Below, piece by piece: positions 11,510 through 23,075 of a stretch of 64,000 nucleotides of DNA. A model generated the notes under the pieces. The model was given only the letters and a program-made list of their open reading frames with translations. It searched no databases and was not told the origin of the DNA. The translations under genes were made by a program, and so were the position numbers. This stretch comes from Climacium dendroides (lineage: Eukaryota > Streptophyta > Bryopsida > Hypnales > Climaciaceae). Location of the stretch: the NCBI GenBank assembly GCA_950106755.1, contig OX467087.1, positions 13,582,047 to 13,646,046 of the forward strand. The letters are read 5' to 3'. The first letter of the stretch is position 1; every line of letters begins with the position of its first letter.

Positions 11510-12415
11510 TTCTATCAAAAACCACTTAGAACTACCACTTCTACCGGGTTCACTTGAGAAAACCAAAAAAATTTGTCTTTTCAAATTCCAGCTGTAGGAT
11601 CTTGTACTTAACTTGTTTGAAAACATGTGGTAAATTTCATCAAAATTGATTGCATAGATTGCAAGATATTTGCATCCAAAGTGAAGAAAACAAGTTTTTT
11701 TGCAACTTGCTTGACTAGATTTTTTGGCTTTGAATCTTTTCTTAACTAAAATTTTTTGCAATGTGAATTTTGAGTTTTGAATTTTTTATGTTGAATAGTT
11801 GAGTTGAGAATCTAAGGGAAAAAATTCAACAAAAAAACACTTATTTTTCACTTATCAAAAAATTGTTAAGTAAAAGTAGGTTAAAGATTGAAGGAAAAAA
11901 CAAATCATTAATATTTTTTAAGATGGAATTGACATACAATAATCCCAATGGTGAGATTGTTCTAAAAAGAACCTAACCTTGTTTAACATGTTTTTTGAAA
12001 AATTGTAAAAATTGCATTCACAAATGAATCCTATAAATTATTTTTTTAAGAAGATGCTTTATTTGCCTGAAAAACTAAGATTGTCCATAATTTTTTCATA
12101 ACTAGTCCAAATGGAATAAATCAAAGCTTCAAATGTAGACAAAAATATGATATTTTAGGAAAAAAATACTTTAAAAAATATTTTGACTTTTTTTTATTCT
12201 TTTGTGTTGCCCATTGATTTTTGTTTATAGCTTGTTGTACCATAACTTTTTCTCCTAGGTACCGATTGAAACAAAAATTATATATTCACAAAGCTCTCGG
12301 AAAACTCCACAACCCTAAAAATATCTCAAAAACATTCACTACACATTGAGACAATAGGATCCTACCCAAACCCAAATTGTCCCTCAAGGGGACAAACAGT
12401 CCTTTAGGGGTTAAT
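11510..12415. mobile_element. TIR-type AT-rich element, left end missing
   Basis: The sequence from CAAAAACCACTTAGAACTAC to CCCTCAAGGGGACAAACAG and TCCTTTAGGGGTTAA is collinear with the complete copy at 39373-40337. The right terminal repeat is present (about 12375-12415); the left one is replaced by copia-related sequence. No coding region. Confidence 0.7.
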
Positions 12416-12897
12416 AACAAAATGGGTTACTAGATAACAATGCATTCGACTAGGTTTGAAACAAAATCAATGTTCAAGATTATAAATTTTATGATATTAG
12501 CACTCTACTCATTGAAACTAATGCTACAATTTCCTCACTATGTTTTGAACACCTTCCATGATTTGTGATTTGTGAACAAAAAAACAAACCTTTATATACA
12601 TATGGGGTGGTAGGCATGGTTGTCATAGCTCAAGTACATTTGATGAATAGTAACTTGTCCTACAGGACAAAAAATGAATAGTAACTTGTCCAATATGACA
12701 ACCATGGTGGTAGGTGGTAAAGTCAACAATCTGGGATTAATAAATTAAAATCAGTAGGAGCTCAATTGCTCATAGTTAAGTCAAATTAAAGCAAGAATTT
12801 CAAACCTCATTTAGTTATAGTAAAATAAATTTTTCCAAAAACTTTGGACTAAAAAAAGTTGGAAAAGCGATTTGAATTTCATTTTTAAAAATCTTTC
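12416..12897. other. AT-rich, no gene; small inverted repeat
   Basis: GGCATGGTTGTCATA near 12612 pairs with TATGACAACCATGG near 12693, and GAATAGTAACTTGTCC is repeated between them. Otherwise nothing is recognised. Confidence 0.4.
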
Positions 12898-13026
12898 ATA
12901 TTTCAAGCCTCCAATCAAAAGCTTTGGACAAAATTTAAAGAGGATGTTTTAAGATGTAAAAAATAATGTCCCTTCCAACCCCTCTTTGAAAAGTGTTCAT
13001 AACTTTTAATTGGAGGCTTGAAATAT
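12898..13026. repeat. 24-bp inverted repeat (stem-loop)
   Basis: ATATTTCAAGCCTCCAATC at 12898 is the reverse complement, with one mismatch over 24 bp, of the segment at 13003-13026 (TTGGAGGCTTGAAATAT). The loop is about 81 bp. Weaker complementarity extends outward. Confidence 0.7.
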
Positions 13027-13837
13027 CAAACAAATTTGTGGAGATGAAATCCAAATAGATTTGAGACCTCAATTTGAAATTGAAGTCTCCAATTCTACAT
13101 AAACATCATTATGACATTTTGACAATAAGCAGTTTAACACTCATTTTCAAATTACCCCAAATCCTTTGAAGATTCATAGTGAAAAATCAATTTCAATATA
13201 AAAATGACATCTCCAACCTTCACTTCCTCAAATGTTTCGTACTCAATTCCTTCATGTGGCTAGTAAAATTATTTTTTGGGTGGTGGAGGGTTAAATGACA
13301 TTGGAATTTTGATTCAAAGGATTCTCATGGTGTTTGGCAAATCATATTAATGTTTCTTTGAATATTTGTTTAACTGATTTGAGATTTAGGAGGAAAAAAA
13401 AAAGAAAGTGTAAACCATAAGTCTACTGCTACAGTCCTGGCACCTAATACTGGAGTTTAATTTAATTCCTCATGTGGATGATTTTTGTAGATGATGCCTC
13501 TAGGGAAGGAAAGACAGTCTCTATGAAAGCTACTAAATGTTATGATCAAGATCAACATTCATGCTAAATATTCAATAAGACTTTGTAAAAGAAATTTGTA
13601 GGTGTTAAATAAAAATAGGAATACTTCCTCAAATTTTGTGTTTTCTTCATAGAATTTTTTTTTCCTTATGAGGACATAATAACCTTGACATTCCTATACA
13701 AAATATGTTGTCGGTGGCATTAATAGTACAATGTACTAATCATAGTATCTTCATACATCATCCATTCTACATCATGCATTGCACATTCTACACCATTCAA
13801 ATAGTATTTGCCATAAACTTTATTAAACTCTTTGGGA

Positions 13838-15815
13838 TTTAACCCCTAAAGGATCAAGGCCTTTCCTTTGCCAAAAAACATTAAAATTGCCATTTCTATA
13901 GCAAAGAATAACAAATTTCAAAATTATTTTTTTTGCAAATCTATTCTAGGATCTTACATCTAACTAGTATATATATGAGATTGTATGAAATAAATTTCAG
14001 AAATTTTGATTGCACAGATTGCAAGAAATCTATGTTTAAAGTGAAGAAAACAAGTTTTTTTTCATATTGTGGGCCTAAATTACATGACTTTGAACCTTCT
14101 TAACTTAAATTTTCTGTACTACAAATTTTTGAGTTCTAAATCCTCATCATGGGGGATCGAGTTGACTGAGAGTGTATAGAAAAAAATTCAACAAATTTAA
14201 TTTTCATTTTCAAAAAAATTATTAAGTAGAAGTAGATATTAGATAGATTGAAAATCTAAGTTATTAATATCTCTAAGCATTAGATGAGACCCAACTTCTC
14301 TATAGGGCTACAAGTTCCCTTGAGTTCTTAGACTATGGGAACTCAATCTCAACAATAGTTTCATATGGCAGAGTGACTGCCACATCAAATAACTATATAT
14401 ATATATATATATGTAATATTTCAATTTTCAATTTTCAATTTTTAAAATTTTAAATGTCAACTAGAAGTTGGCGCTTGGTATGCTACACATTCACCATTAG
14501 AATTTCATTAGAATTTTTATGTATTAGATAGAATGTAGAGCAAGAATTTTAATAAATCTTCAAGTAAAAATTACTAAAATCTTCATATAATTTTTTTTAA
14601 TAAATAAGCATATACTGAAATAAACAATAGAAATTTAATGAAGGATGAATGAAATACATGCAATGATGAATACGGTAAAAGATACACATACATTTGAATG
14701 TATTAGAAATTTGACTCAATTGTTACAAACAATGGCAACCTAAATAGAAAACTTTAAAGGAAAAAATTGTAAATCTCAAAAGATTTGTGAACAATTTAAT
14801 TGTTGTGAAATCCAAAATTAGTTCAATTTGATAAATTTCTCAAATCATTTGGTAGGAGCAATAGAAAATTGAATTTAGAAGCTCAAAGCTCACAAAAGCA
14901 CAAAATCATAGAAACGCAAATAAAATATAAAGCCAAGAAAAGCAATGGAATTGCTACCTTTATAATATCACCAGATTGATCCTCTTTAATATCACCTCAA
15001 TTGCAACGACTATATTATTTCTATAATATCACCCTTTGTAAAAAGGGATATTACAGAGGTGATTGTGAACTACTACTTTATTTCAGTAATATCACATTGT
15101 GTGAAAATATGATTTCTATATATGCGTGATTGGAAATATTTTTATAAAATAATTAAAATAACTATTTTAAAGACTTAACAAAATCATTACCGTGCATTCT
15201 ATTCAAATATATCAAATTTTTACTAATATGTGATACAATGAATGTGTAGCATAGCAAGCACGAGCCCCTAGTATTAATGGTAGCATTTGTGATATTATAG
15301 GACTTATGATTTTAGTAGTATGATTATTTTTTATTCTTGCCAATAGTAGCTAGTACCTAATAAGGAAAACTGGCTTGAAATGGTCCTCCAATGTAGCTAA
15401 AAAACATTAAGGATGGAATCAAAATACACTAACCTCAATGAGGAGATTGTTCTAGCAAGAAAACTAAACCATATAGAATATTTTGTAATTGTAAAAATTG
15501 CATTAAAAAATGAATCCTACAAGTTATTTTTTCAAGAAGATGCTCTAATTGCTAAAAAATATTATCTATGAGAAGAAAATTAAAATTTAAAAAAAAAAAA
15601 AAAATTTGAATTCTTTTGGCTCCCTACTCTCCCTTGTTTTGAACTTATCTAGGCATAACTTTTGTTCATGGGAAACTATTGAAAAATAAATTTATTTCGA
15701 CAAACACAATCAATTTTTCAATCTTCAAAAGAAGTTATAAAAAATAATGACAAAAATTGAAACTACTTAGACCTCCCCCAAATCCAATTTTGTCCTCTAA
15801 AGGAACAATGGTCCT
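13838..15815. mobile_element. TIR-type AT-rich element with a nested insertion
   Basis: The left end is TTTAACCCCTAAAGGATCA and the right end is CCTCTAAAGGAACAATGGTCC. It is collinear with the elements at 18538 and 22011 but longer, because a second TIR element (14461-15271) sits inside it. Internal landmarks shared by the family are AGAATAACAAATTTCAAAA, GATTGCAAGAAATCT and GAATCCTACAAGTTATTTTT. No open frame suggests a transposase. Confidence 0.65.
14461..15271. mobile_element. 811-bp TIR element nested in the larger element
   Basis: The left end contains GGTATGCTACACATTC and the right end contains GAATGTGTAGCATAGC, its inverted counterpart. The imperfect terminal repeat of about 30 bp opens CTAGAAGTTGGCGCTT on one side and CTAGGGGCTCGTGCTT on the other. 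The paralogous elements at 18538 and 22011 lack it, which marks it as an insertion. No transposase frame, so non-autonomous; superfamily not assigned. Confidence 0.6.
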
Positions 15816-16552
15816 TTTAATTAGAGCTTCAACTTCAAGCTCCTTTGCATCAATCTCTTTATATTCTAGTATTGTGCCAATTTGAGGATTTACCAATGTT
15901 GTCATATTGTGATAGATTTGTGATTTGATGATTTAGAAAGGTTGGAAGTTTAGGTCTACAATGGACATGGGCTCTGAGTTTATTTTGGTGTCAAACTTTG
16001 TTCTTCTATTATGTTTGGGTGTATCATGACATTTATATTTTACTTTCATACTTTCTTCATACAAGTGACATTGTTGTTAATTCCAAAGTCATATTAGTGT
16101 CATTTCTGTAAATGTGACAAATAATCTATGTTATCTTCTATAATTCTAAAGTGTTATCACCATATAAGTGTTACATGTTTTTTTGCTCCCATTTTTTAAT
16201 AGATACTAGAGGATGAATTGAATAGACTTGGTTGAGCAATTACATATCTTTATATTATTGTATGCAATCCAACAATTGATGGCGTTAGATATGGAAGTTG
16301 TCATGGGGATTCTACACTTGGAACAACCCCTAGGGCTCTCATCTAGAGTTCCATGACATGATGCTAAACCCATCCCATTAAATGAGACGAAGAGGGTGGA
16401 TTTTGTGTTCTTTGGAGTAAAAGTAAAAAAACAATTCCCCTATTTTGTGCTGTGATTAGGGAAGCTAAAATGGGGGTCTCCAATTGCAAATGTGAATTCA
16501 AAATTTGCAAATTTTTATCATGAGTGATAAATTATTTGTCACTCATGACTTC
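15816..16552. repeat. array segment upstream of the second sHSP promoter
   Basis: This is paralogous to 10135-10780 and 19742-20316. Shared phrases are ATTGATGGCGT(T/C)A, TCATGGGGATTCTACACTTGG and GGGAAGCTAAAATGGGGGTC. No coding region. Confidence 0.65.
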
Positions 16553-16749
16553 CAGGCCAGGCCCTTCTCCAAGCTTCTGCTTCCGTCCTGACCGCCGGAC
16601 AGGAGTCATTCTCCAGAAGAACGAAGACACTGACCGATGGTCGGAGAAGGTCCTACAGCCTACGTAGAAGGTTGGAGAACACTCACCAACAGTCGCAGGA
16701 GGTTCCAGAGCCTTCCAAACCGGCTATATGTTGTTCATCCAATATAAAG
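16553..16749 (+). promoter_or_regulatory. promoter of the 17.2-kb sHSP gene, altered
   Basis: This has the array promoter body (GCTTCTGCTTCCGTCCTGAC, CATTCTCCAGAAG) and TATAAAG at 16743-16749. Against the paralogues at 10805 and 20317 it lacks 18 bp between GAGCCTTCC and AAACCGGC. The missing part contained the TATA-proximal heat-shock-element pair TTCCAGAA. A solo LTR follows the TATA box without a gap. Confidence 0.75.
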
Positions 16750-17043
16750 TGTTGAAGTAGTCACCAAGTCACAAATACAATAGTAGATTCTATTTTGAGG
16801 TGATAGTAGAATAGTAAGTGCTATTTATACAAGAGTGATCTACTAGTTACTTTAAGCTCTCCACACCTTTTACTTTATACCCCACACCTACTAGTTTCTT
16901 TAAGCTCTCCACACCTTTTACTTTAAACCCCACACCTAATGTGGGGAGTATATATTCATCTTCTACATACCAGGGGAGAACACTTTTCTCTTGTTTATTT
17001 TGTGTTATATATTATGCTTAGAGTTTGTGCCTTCACCTTAACA
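16750..17043 (+). mobile_element. solo copia-type LTR with 5-bp target duplication
   Basis: The LTR begins TGTTGAAGTAG and ends CACCTTAACA (294 bp). It is flanked by TAAAG at 16745-16749 and TAAAG at 17044-17048, a perfect 5-bp target-site duplication. One copy is the end of the host gene's TATA box. Removing LTR plus one TAAAG restores CCAATATAAAGCACGACATG, matching the paralogue's ATATAAAGAACGACATG. An internal block with ACTTTAAGCTCTCCACACC is duplicated, which explains the length difference from the 225-bp LTR at 11004. The LTR has its own TATA-like TATATATTATG near 17008. Confidence 0.9.
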
Positions 17044-17224
17044 TAAAGCACGACATGGGCTCCAATTCCATCGCAAATCCATCGCAGAGTTATTAGTACT
17101 TGGAAGCACACTTCGTGACCCTTCACAGTGACAAGATTCCTCTTGCATAAAATCGTTCGAACGACCTCTGTAGTTCGACCACTGAGCTTAGTTTGGTGCT
17201 TTCTATCCGTTTCAGGAAGTGAGA

Positions 17225-17731
17225 ATGGCTCTCTCGTCGGTTTTCGGACGCCGGAACAACTTCTGGGACGCCCCTGACCCGCTTGATTTGGTGGTGTGCG
17301 TGTTCGAAAACACGCCGGCCAGCTCGTTTGCTCGCGACTCGCACGCGGTGGCGAACACGAACGTGGACTGGAGGGAGACGCCCACAGAGCACGTATTCAA
17401 GGTCGACCTGCCAGGCTTAAAGAAGGAGGAAGTGCAAGTGCAGGTGGAAGGCGAAAGGACGCTGAGCATCAGCGGGCAACGCAAGAAGGAGGAGGGGGTG
17501 CAGCAGACGGGTACATGGCATCGCGTGGAACGGAGCAGCGGCCAATTCCTGCGCAAGTTCCATCTCCCTGAGAATGCGAATCTGGATCGCATCACAGCGA
17601 AGGTGGAGAACGGATTGCTGACGGTGGTGGTGCCGAAGGAGGAGAAGAAGGCCATCAAGGCGCGTAGCATTGAGATCGGTGGCCACGATGGCCAGCAGGG
17701 GACCATTGAGAACAAACTCACCTCGCAGTGA
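17225..17731 (+). CDS. class I cytosolic small heat-shock protein
   Basis: The product is a 168-residue ATP-independent holdase chaperone that binds unfolding proteins in the cytosol and forms large oligomers (family knowledge). The alpha-crystallin domain starts near residue 46 (NVDWRETPTEHVFKVDLPG), continues through WHRVERSSGQFLRKF, and ends with the consensus-I motif ENGLLTVVVPKEEKKA. The length is normal for class I sHSPs. The N-terminus MALSSVFGRRNNFWDAPDPL differs from the seed-plant MSLIPSFFG form. ATG 17225 is chosen because it matches the paralogue's start; the in-frame codon upstream is GTG. Intronless and GC-rich against AT-rich surroundings. It ends TGA after ENKLTSQ and is four residues or so different at the C-terminus from the copy at 20716. 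Its core promoter carries an LTR insertion, so heat induction may be altered. Confidence 0.95.
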   Translation: MALSSVFGRRNNFWDAPDPLDLVVCVFENTPASSFARDSHAVANTNVDWRETPTEHVFKVDLPGLKKEEVQVQVEGERTLSISGQRKKEEGVQQTGTWHRVERSSGQFLRKFHLPENANLDRITAKVENGLLTVVVPKEEKKAIKARSIEIGGHDGQQGTIENKLTSQ

Positions 17732-18009
17732 GGTGTCCGAGTGATCGTTGAAGTCCTGGAGTGCGTTACGTAGATCTGTTGTCTGGATTTTCGGGCTTTC
17801 AGAGTTTGCAAATGAAAATCTGTTGTCAGATTTCTGTCTCCGCGGGCACCCTTGAGGTCGATGTTTCTCTTGTTACTTCTAGGCCATCCCTAATCTTACC
17901 AGGAGGAAATCACTAAGTTCTGTAGCTTTGGATGTATCGAGTTGTAGTCGAGGAGGATCCTACTGATTCTGCTTGTACTGTACATGAGTGTTTTTTCGCG
18001 TGTGTGAAT

Positions 18010-18015
18010 AATAAA
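18010..18015 (+). terminator. AATAAA polyadenylation signal of the 17.2-kb sHSP
   Basis: AATAAA lies 279 bp after the stop and is conserved at the equivalent place in the other sHSP unit (21500-21505). Confidence 0.55.
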
Positions 18016-18537
18016 CACAAATTTTCGTGCATGAACTCTAGATATTCCATGCCCCTGCCTGTCGAGGTTGCGGGGCCTTTGAGTGTGGACTTTGAAATGC
18101 CTTTAGTTTGGCACCGAAACCCTCACCGTAGAGACTTTTGTGACGCAACCCAGCTGAAAAATAATCGCAGGTTGCAAATCTGATGAGAGATGGAGCTAGA
18201 CTATCCTATTAACCTGTAATATGTCGTACCTGGCTATCAAGATCAGCATTCATGCTGAATATTCAATAAGCCTTTGTAAAACAAATTGGCAGGTGGTAAA
18301 TAAAAATAGGGATACTTCCTCAAATTTCATGTTTTCAATTTCATAGAATTTTTTTTGCTTTATGAGGACATTATATCCTTGACATTCCTATAAAAAAATA
18401 TGTTGTCGTTGGCATTAATAGTACAATGTATAGATAATAATATCTTCATACATACATCATCCATTCCACATCGTGCATTGCACGTTCTACATCATGCAAA
18501 CAATAATAGCCATAAACTCCGTCAAACTCTTGCAAAT

Positions 18538-19741
18538 TTAACCCCTTAAGGATCACGGTCTTTTTTTTGCCAAAAGACATTTAAAATTGCCATTTCTATA
18601 GCAAAGAATAACAAATTTCAAAATTATTATTTTTGCAAATCTATTGCAAGATCTTACATCTAAATAGTATATATATGAGATTGTATGAAATAAAGTTCAG
18701 AAATTTTGATTGCATGGATTGCAAGAAATCTGCGTTTAAAGGGAAGAAAACAAGTTTTTTTTTGCACATTGTGAGACTAAATTATTTGACTTTGAACCTT
18801 CTTTAACTTAAATTTTTTTTACTACAAAGTTTTGAGTTTTAAATCTTCACCAGGTGGGGGGTTGAGTTGACTAGGGAAAAAAATTCAAAAAACTAAATTT
18901 CCATTCTTAAGAAAATTATTAAGTAGAAGTAGATATTAGGTAGAATGGAAATCTAAATTATTAATATTTCTAAGCATTAGACGATACCCAACTTCTCTAT
19001 AGCTAAGGGCTATGAGTTCCTCCAAGTTCCTAGATTGTGGGAACTCAACTACAATAGTTAGATGTAGCAAAAAAAGATTTACTATAGTTTGATGTAGCAA
19101 AGCATTTGCCAAATAATAATATTAATAATTTTAATATTTAATAATTTAACAAAAAATTTAATTCATTATTACTTTATATTCTCATTAATAGTGGTTGGTA
19201 TCCAACATGGGGAATTGACTTGAGATGGCCCTCTAATATAGCTAAAAAACACTAAGGATGGAACCAAAATGCACTAATCTCAATCATGAAATTGTTCTAG
19301 CAAAAAAACTAAACTATGTAGAATATTTTTGGAATTGTAAAAATTGCATTCAAAAATGAATCCTACAAGTTATTTTTTCAAGAAGATGTTCCAATTGCTC
19401 AAAAAATAAGATTGTCCATAACTTTCACATCACTTATTCAAATGAAATGAATCAAATCTATCCATATAGAACAAATATAATCTATGAGAAAAAAAATTAA
19501 AAATTAAAAAAATCAAATTTTTGAATTTTTTTGGGCTCCCTAGTCTCCCTTGTTTTGAGCTTATCTAGGCATAACTTTTGTTCATTGGAACTTATTGAAA
19601 AATAAATTTATTTTCACAAAGACAATCAATTTTTCAATCTTCAAAAGAAGTTTTTAAAAAATCATGACAAAAATTGAAACCGCTTAGACCTCTCCAAAAT
19701 CCAATTTGTCTCGTAAAGGGACAAATAATGGTCCTTTAAGA
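18538..19741. mobile_element. TIR-type AT-rich element in the second sHSP unit
   Basis: It runs from TTTAACCCCTTAAGGATCA to TCTCGTAAAGGGACAAATAA and GGTCCTTTAAG. It is collinear with 13838-15815 without the nested 811-bp insertion. The same position downstream of each sHSP unit shows that it was already there when the unit was duplicated. Confidence 0.65.
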
Positions 19742-20316
19742 GGGCTCCTTTGCACCAACCTCTTTATATTCTAGTATTGTGCCAATTTGAGGATTTAGCA
19801 ATGTTATGATATTGTGATAGATTTGTGATTTGATGATTTATGTAAATGTCATTTATGTAAATGTTACAAATAATTGATGCTACCCCCCATAATTGCTAAA
19901 GTGTTAACACCACACAGGTGTTACATGTTTCCTTGCTCCCAAGTTTTAGCAAATATTAGAGGATGAATTGACTAGACTTGGTTGAACAATTGCATATCTT
20001 TATATTATTGTGTGCAATCCAACAATTGATGGCGTCAAATATGGAAGCTGTCATGGGGATTCTACACTTGGAACAACCCCTAGGGCTCTCATCTAGAGTT
20101 CCATGACATGACGCTAAACCCATCCCATTAAATGAGACTAAGAAGGTGGATTTTGTGTTCTTTGGAGTAAAAGTAAAAAAACAATTCCCCTATTTTGTGC
20201 TGTGATTAGGGAAGCTAAAATGGGGGTCTCCAATTGCAAATGTGAATTCAAAATTTGCAAATTTTTATCATGAGTGATAAATTAAAAATTGTGTTTAATT
20301 TGTCGCTCATGACTCC

Positions 20317-20533
20317 GAGGCCAGGCCCTTCTCCAAGCTTCTGCTTCCGTCCTGACCGCCGGACAGGAGGCATTCTCCAAAAGAACGAAGACACTGACCG
20401 ATGGTCGCCGGAGGTTCCAGAGCCTACGTAGAAGGTTGCAGAACACTGACCAACAGTCGCCGGAGATTCCAGAGCCTTCCCATTCTCGACGCTTCCAGAA
20501 ACCGGCTGCATGCTATTCATCCGATATATAAAG
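20317..20533 (+). promoter_or_regulatory. intact heat-shock promoter of the 20.7-kb sHSP
   Basis: TATAAAG lies at 20527-20533, 183 bp before the ATG. About 27 bp upstream of it is a heat-shock-element pair, TTCCAGAA, at 20493-20500. More TTC/GAA units are spread upstream (ATTCTCCAAAAGAACGAAG, GATTCCAGAG). Nothing interrupts the TATA box or the 5' leader, unlike the copy at 16553. Confidence 0.75.
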
Positions 20534-20715
20534 AACGACATGCGCTCCAATTCCGTCGCAACTCAATCGCAGAGTTCTCAATATTTGCAAGCACACTTCG
20601 TGATCTTCTCAGTGACAAGATTCCTCTTGCATATAATCGTTCGAACGACCTTTGTAGTGTCCACTGAGCTTGATTTGGCTCTCCTTGTGCATACGATTCG
20701 TTTCTGTAAGTAAGA

Positions 20716-21231
20716 ATGGCTCTCTCGTCGTTTCTCGGACGCCGGAACAACTTCTGGGACGCCCCTGACCCGCTTGATTTGGTGGTGTCCGTGTTCGAAA
20801 ACACGCCGGCCAGCTCGTTTGCTCGCGACTCGCACGCGGTGGCGAACACGAACGTGGACTGGAGGGAGACGCCCACAGAGCACGTATTCAAGGTCGACCT
20901 GCCAGGCTTAAAGAAGGAGGAAGTGCAAGTGCAGGTGGAAGGCGAAAGGACGCTGAGCATCAGCGGGCAACGCAAGAAGGAGGAGGTGCAGCAGACGGAT
21001 ACATGGCATCGCGTGGAACGGAGCAGCGGCCAATTCATGCGCAAGTTCCGGCTTCCGGAGAATGCGAATGTGGATCGCATCACAGCGAAGGTGGAGAACG
21101 GAGTGTTGACGGTGGTGGTGCCGAAGGAGGAGAAGAAGGCCAGCAAGGCGCGCAGCATTGAGATCGGTGGCCACGATGGCCAGCAGGGGACCATTGAGAA
21201 CAACCCACCTCGCAGTGAGCTGTCCGAGTGA
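20716..21231 (+). CDS. class I cytosolic small heat-shock protein
   Basis: The product is a 171-residue paralogue of the gene at 17225, nearly identical through the alpha-crystallin domain. Landmarks are NVDWRETPTEHVFKVDLPG, WHRVERSSGQFMRKFRLP and ENGVLTVVVPKEEKKASKA. Differences include SFL for SVF near the start, VSVFENT for VCVFENT, loss of one Gly in the KKEE(G)VQQT stretch, and a longer tail ending PPRSELSE. The role is a holdase chaperone in the cytosol (family knowledge). ATG 20716 follows a 183-bp TATA-to-ATG leader. Intronless. With its undisturbed TATA box and proximal heat-shock element this is the more likely heat-inducible copy. Confidence 0.95.
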   Translation: MALSSFLGRRNNFWDAPDPLDLVVSVFENTPASSFARDSHAVANTNVDWRETPTEHVFKVDLPGLKKEEVQVQVEGERTLSISGQRKKEEVQQTDTWHRVERSSGQFMRKFRLPENANVDRITAKVENGVLTVVVPKEEKKASKARSIEIGGHDGQQGTIENNPPRSELSE

Positions 21232-21499
21232 TCGCTGAAGTCCTGGAGTGCGTTACGTAGATCTGTTGTCTGGGTTTGCGGGCTTTCAGAGTTTGCAATT
21301 TGAAAAACTAACCTCAAATTTCTGTCTGCGCGGGCACTCTTGACGTCGAAGTTTCTCTTGTTATTTCAGGCTATCCCTAATCTTGGCAGGTAGAAATCTT
21401 TACTAAGTTCTGTAGCTTTGGATGTAGCGAGTTGTAGTCGAGGAGGATCCTACTGATTCTGCTTGTACTGTACATGAGTGTTTTTTTGCGTGTGAGAAT

Positions 21500-21505
21500 A
21501 ATAAA
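21500..21505 (+). terminator. AATAAA polyadenylation signal of the 20.7-kb sHSP
   Basis: AATAAA lies 269 bp after the stop, in a 3' region strongly conserved with the copy at 18010. Confidence 0.55.
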
Positions 21506-22010
21506 CAACAAATTCTCTAATTTCGTGCAATTGGCCATGAACTCTATATATTCCATGCGTCTGTCTGTCGAGGTTGCGGGACTTTGAGGGCGATTCCAAT
21601 GCTTTTAGTTTGGCTCACTGTGGACTTTTGTGACATAACCCAACAGAAAAATAAACGAAGATTGGTAATCTGATGAGAGATGGAGCTAAAATATCCTACC
21701 AACCTGTAATATACCGCACCTGGCTATCAAGATCGGCAGTTCATGGAGAATATTCGATACGAGTTTGTAAAGCAAATTGGTAGGTGCTAATTAGAAATAG
21801 AAATTCTTCCTCAAATTTCATGTTTTCTTCATAGAATCCTTTTTCCTTTGGAGGACATAATATCCTTGTACAAAACATGCTGTCGTCGACATTAATAGTA
21901 CAATGTACAGTTCATACTATCTTTATACATCATCCATTCCACATCATGCATTGCACATTATACATCATGCAAATGATAATAGACATAAACTCCATCAAAC
22001 TCTTTGAGAT

Positions 22011-22153
22011 TTAACCCCTAAAGGATCATGGTCTTTTTTTTTTCCAAAAATACTCAAAATTGCCATTTCTATAGCAAAGGATAAAATGGCAAGGGATAAA
22101 ATAATTGAAAATTATTTTTTTTGCAAATTGAATTGTAGGATCTTACACATGAC

Positions 22154-22201
<48 letters not shown>

Positions 22202-23075
22202 GAGATTGTATGAAATAAATTACAAAGTTTTGAGTTTTAAATCTTCATGGTAGGGGATTGAGTTGACTGAGAGTCTATAGGAAAAAAATTCAAAAAACTT
22301 AATTTCTTAAAAAAGTTATTAAAAAGAACTAGATACTAGGTAGAATGAAAATCTAAATTATTTATTTTTCTAAGCATTAGATGAGACCCAACTTTTGTAT
22401 AGGATTGTGAGTTCCCATGAGTTTCCAATTTGTGGGAACTTAGCCACAACAATAGTTTGATGTAGTTTTTTAAAAACTATTTTTAAATTTTTTAAATTTT
22501 TGAACTTTTATTATTTTTTATTCTTAGCAGTAGTGATTGGTATTTAATATGGAAAACTAGCCTGAAATGGCCTCAAATGATGCTAAAAAACACTAATGAT
22601 GGAATTAGAATGCACTAATTCCAATGATGAGATTGTCCTAGTAAAAAAACTAAAACATGTGAATTTTTATAATTGTAAAAATTGCAGTAAAAAATGAATC
22701 TTATAAGTTATTTTTTCAAGAAGATACTTAGATTGCCTAAAAAACAAGATTGTCCATAACTTTCACATTGCTTATTCAAATGAAATGAATTAGAGCTTTC
22801 CATATATTTAGACAAAAATTTAATCTATGAGGAAAAAAATTGAAAATTGAAAAGTCAAAAATTTTAAATTTTTATTGTTCTCTAGTCTCCCTTGTTTTGA
22901 ACTTATTTGGCATAACTTTTGTTCCCTAGAACCAATTGAAGAATAAATTTATTCCCACAAAGACAATAAGTATTTCAATCTTCAAAAGAAGTTTTAAAAA
23001 ATCATCGCAAAAATTGAAACCACATAGACCTCCCTGAAATCCAATTTGTCCCCTAAACGAACAATGGTCCTTTGA
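22011..23075. mobile_element. TIR-type AT-rich element in the third sHSP unit
   Basis: The left end is TTTAACCCCTAAAGGATCA and the right end is GTCCCCTAAACGAACAATGG. Internal order is the same as in the other family copies. A (GT)n/(AT)n microsatellite interrupts it at about 22152-22202. Confidence 0.65.

Noticed and set aside
17212..17811. Long minus-strand frames across both sHSP genes (also 20517-21317)
   Set aside because: Antisense shadows of GC-rich sHSP coding sequence, found in both paralogues for that reason.
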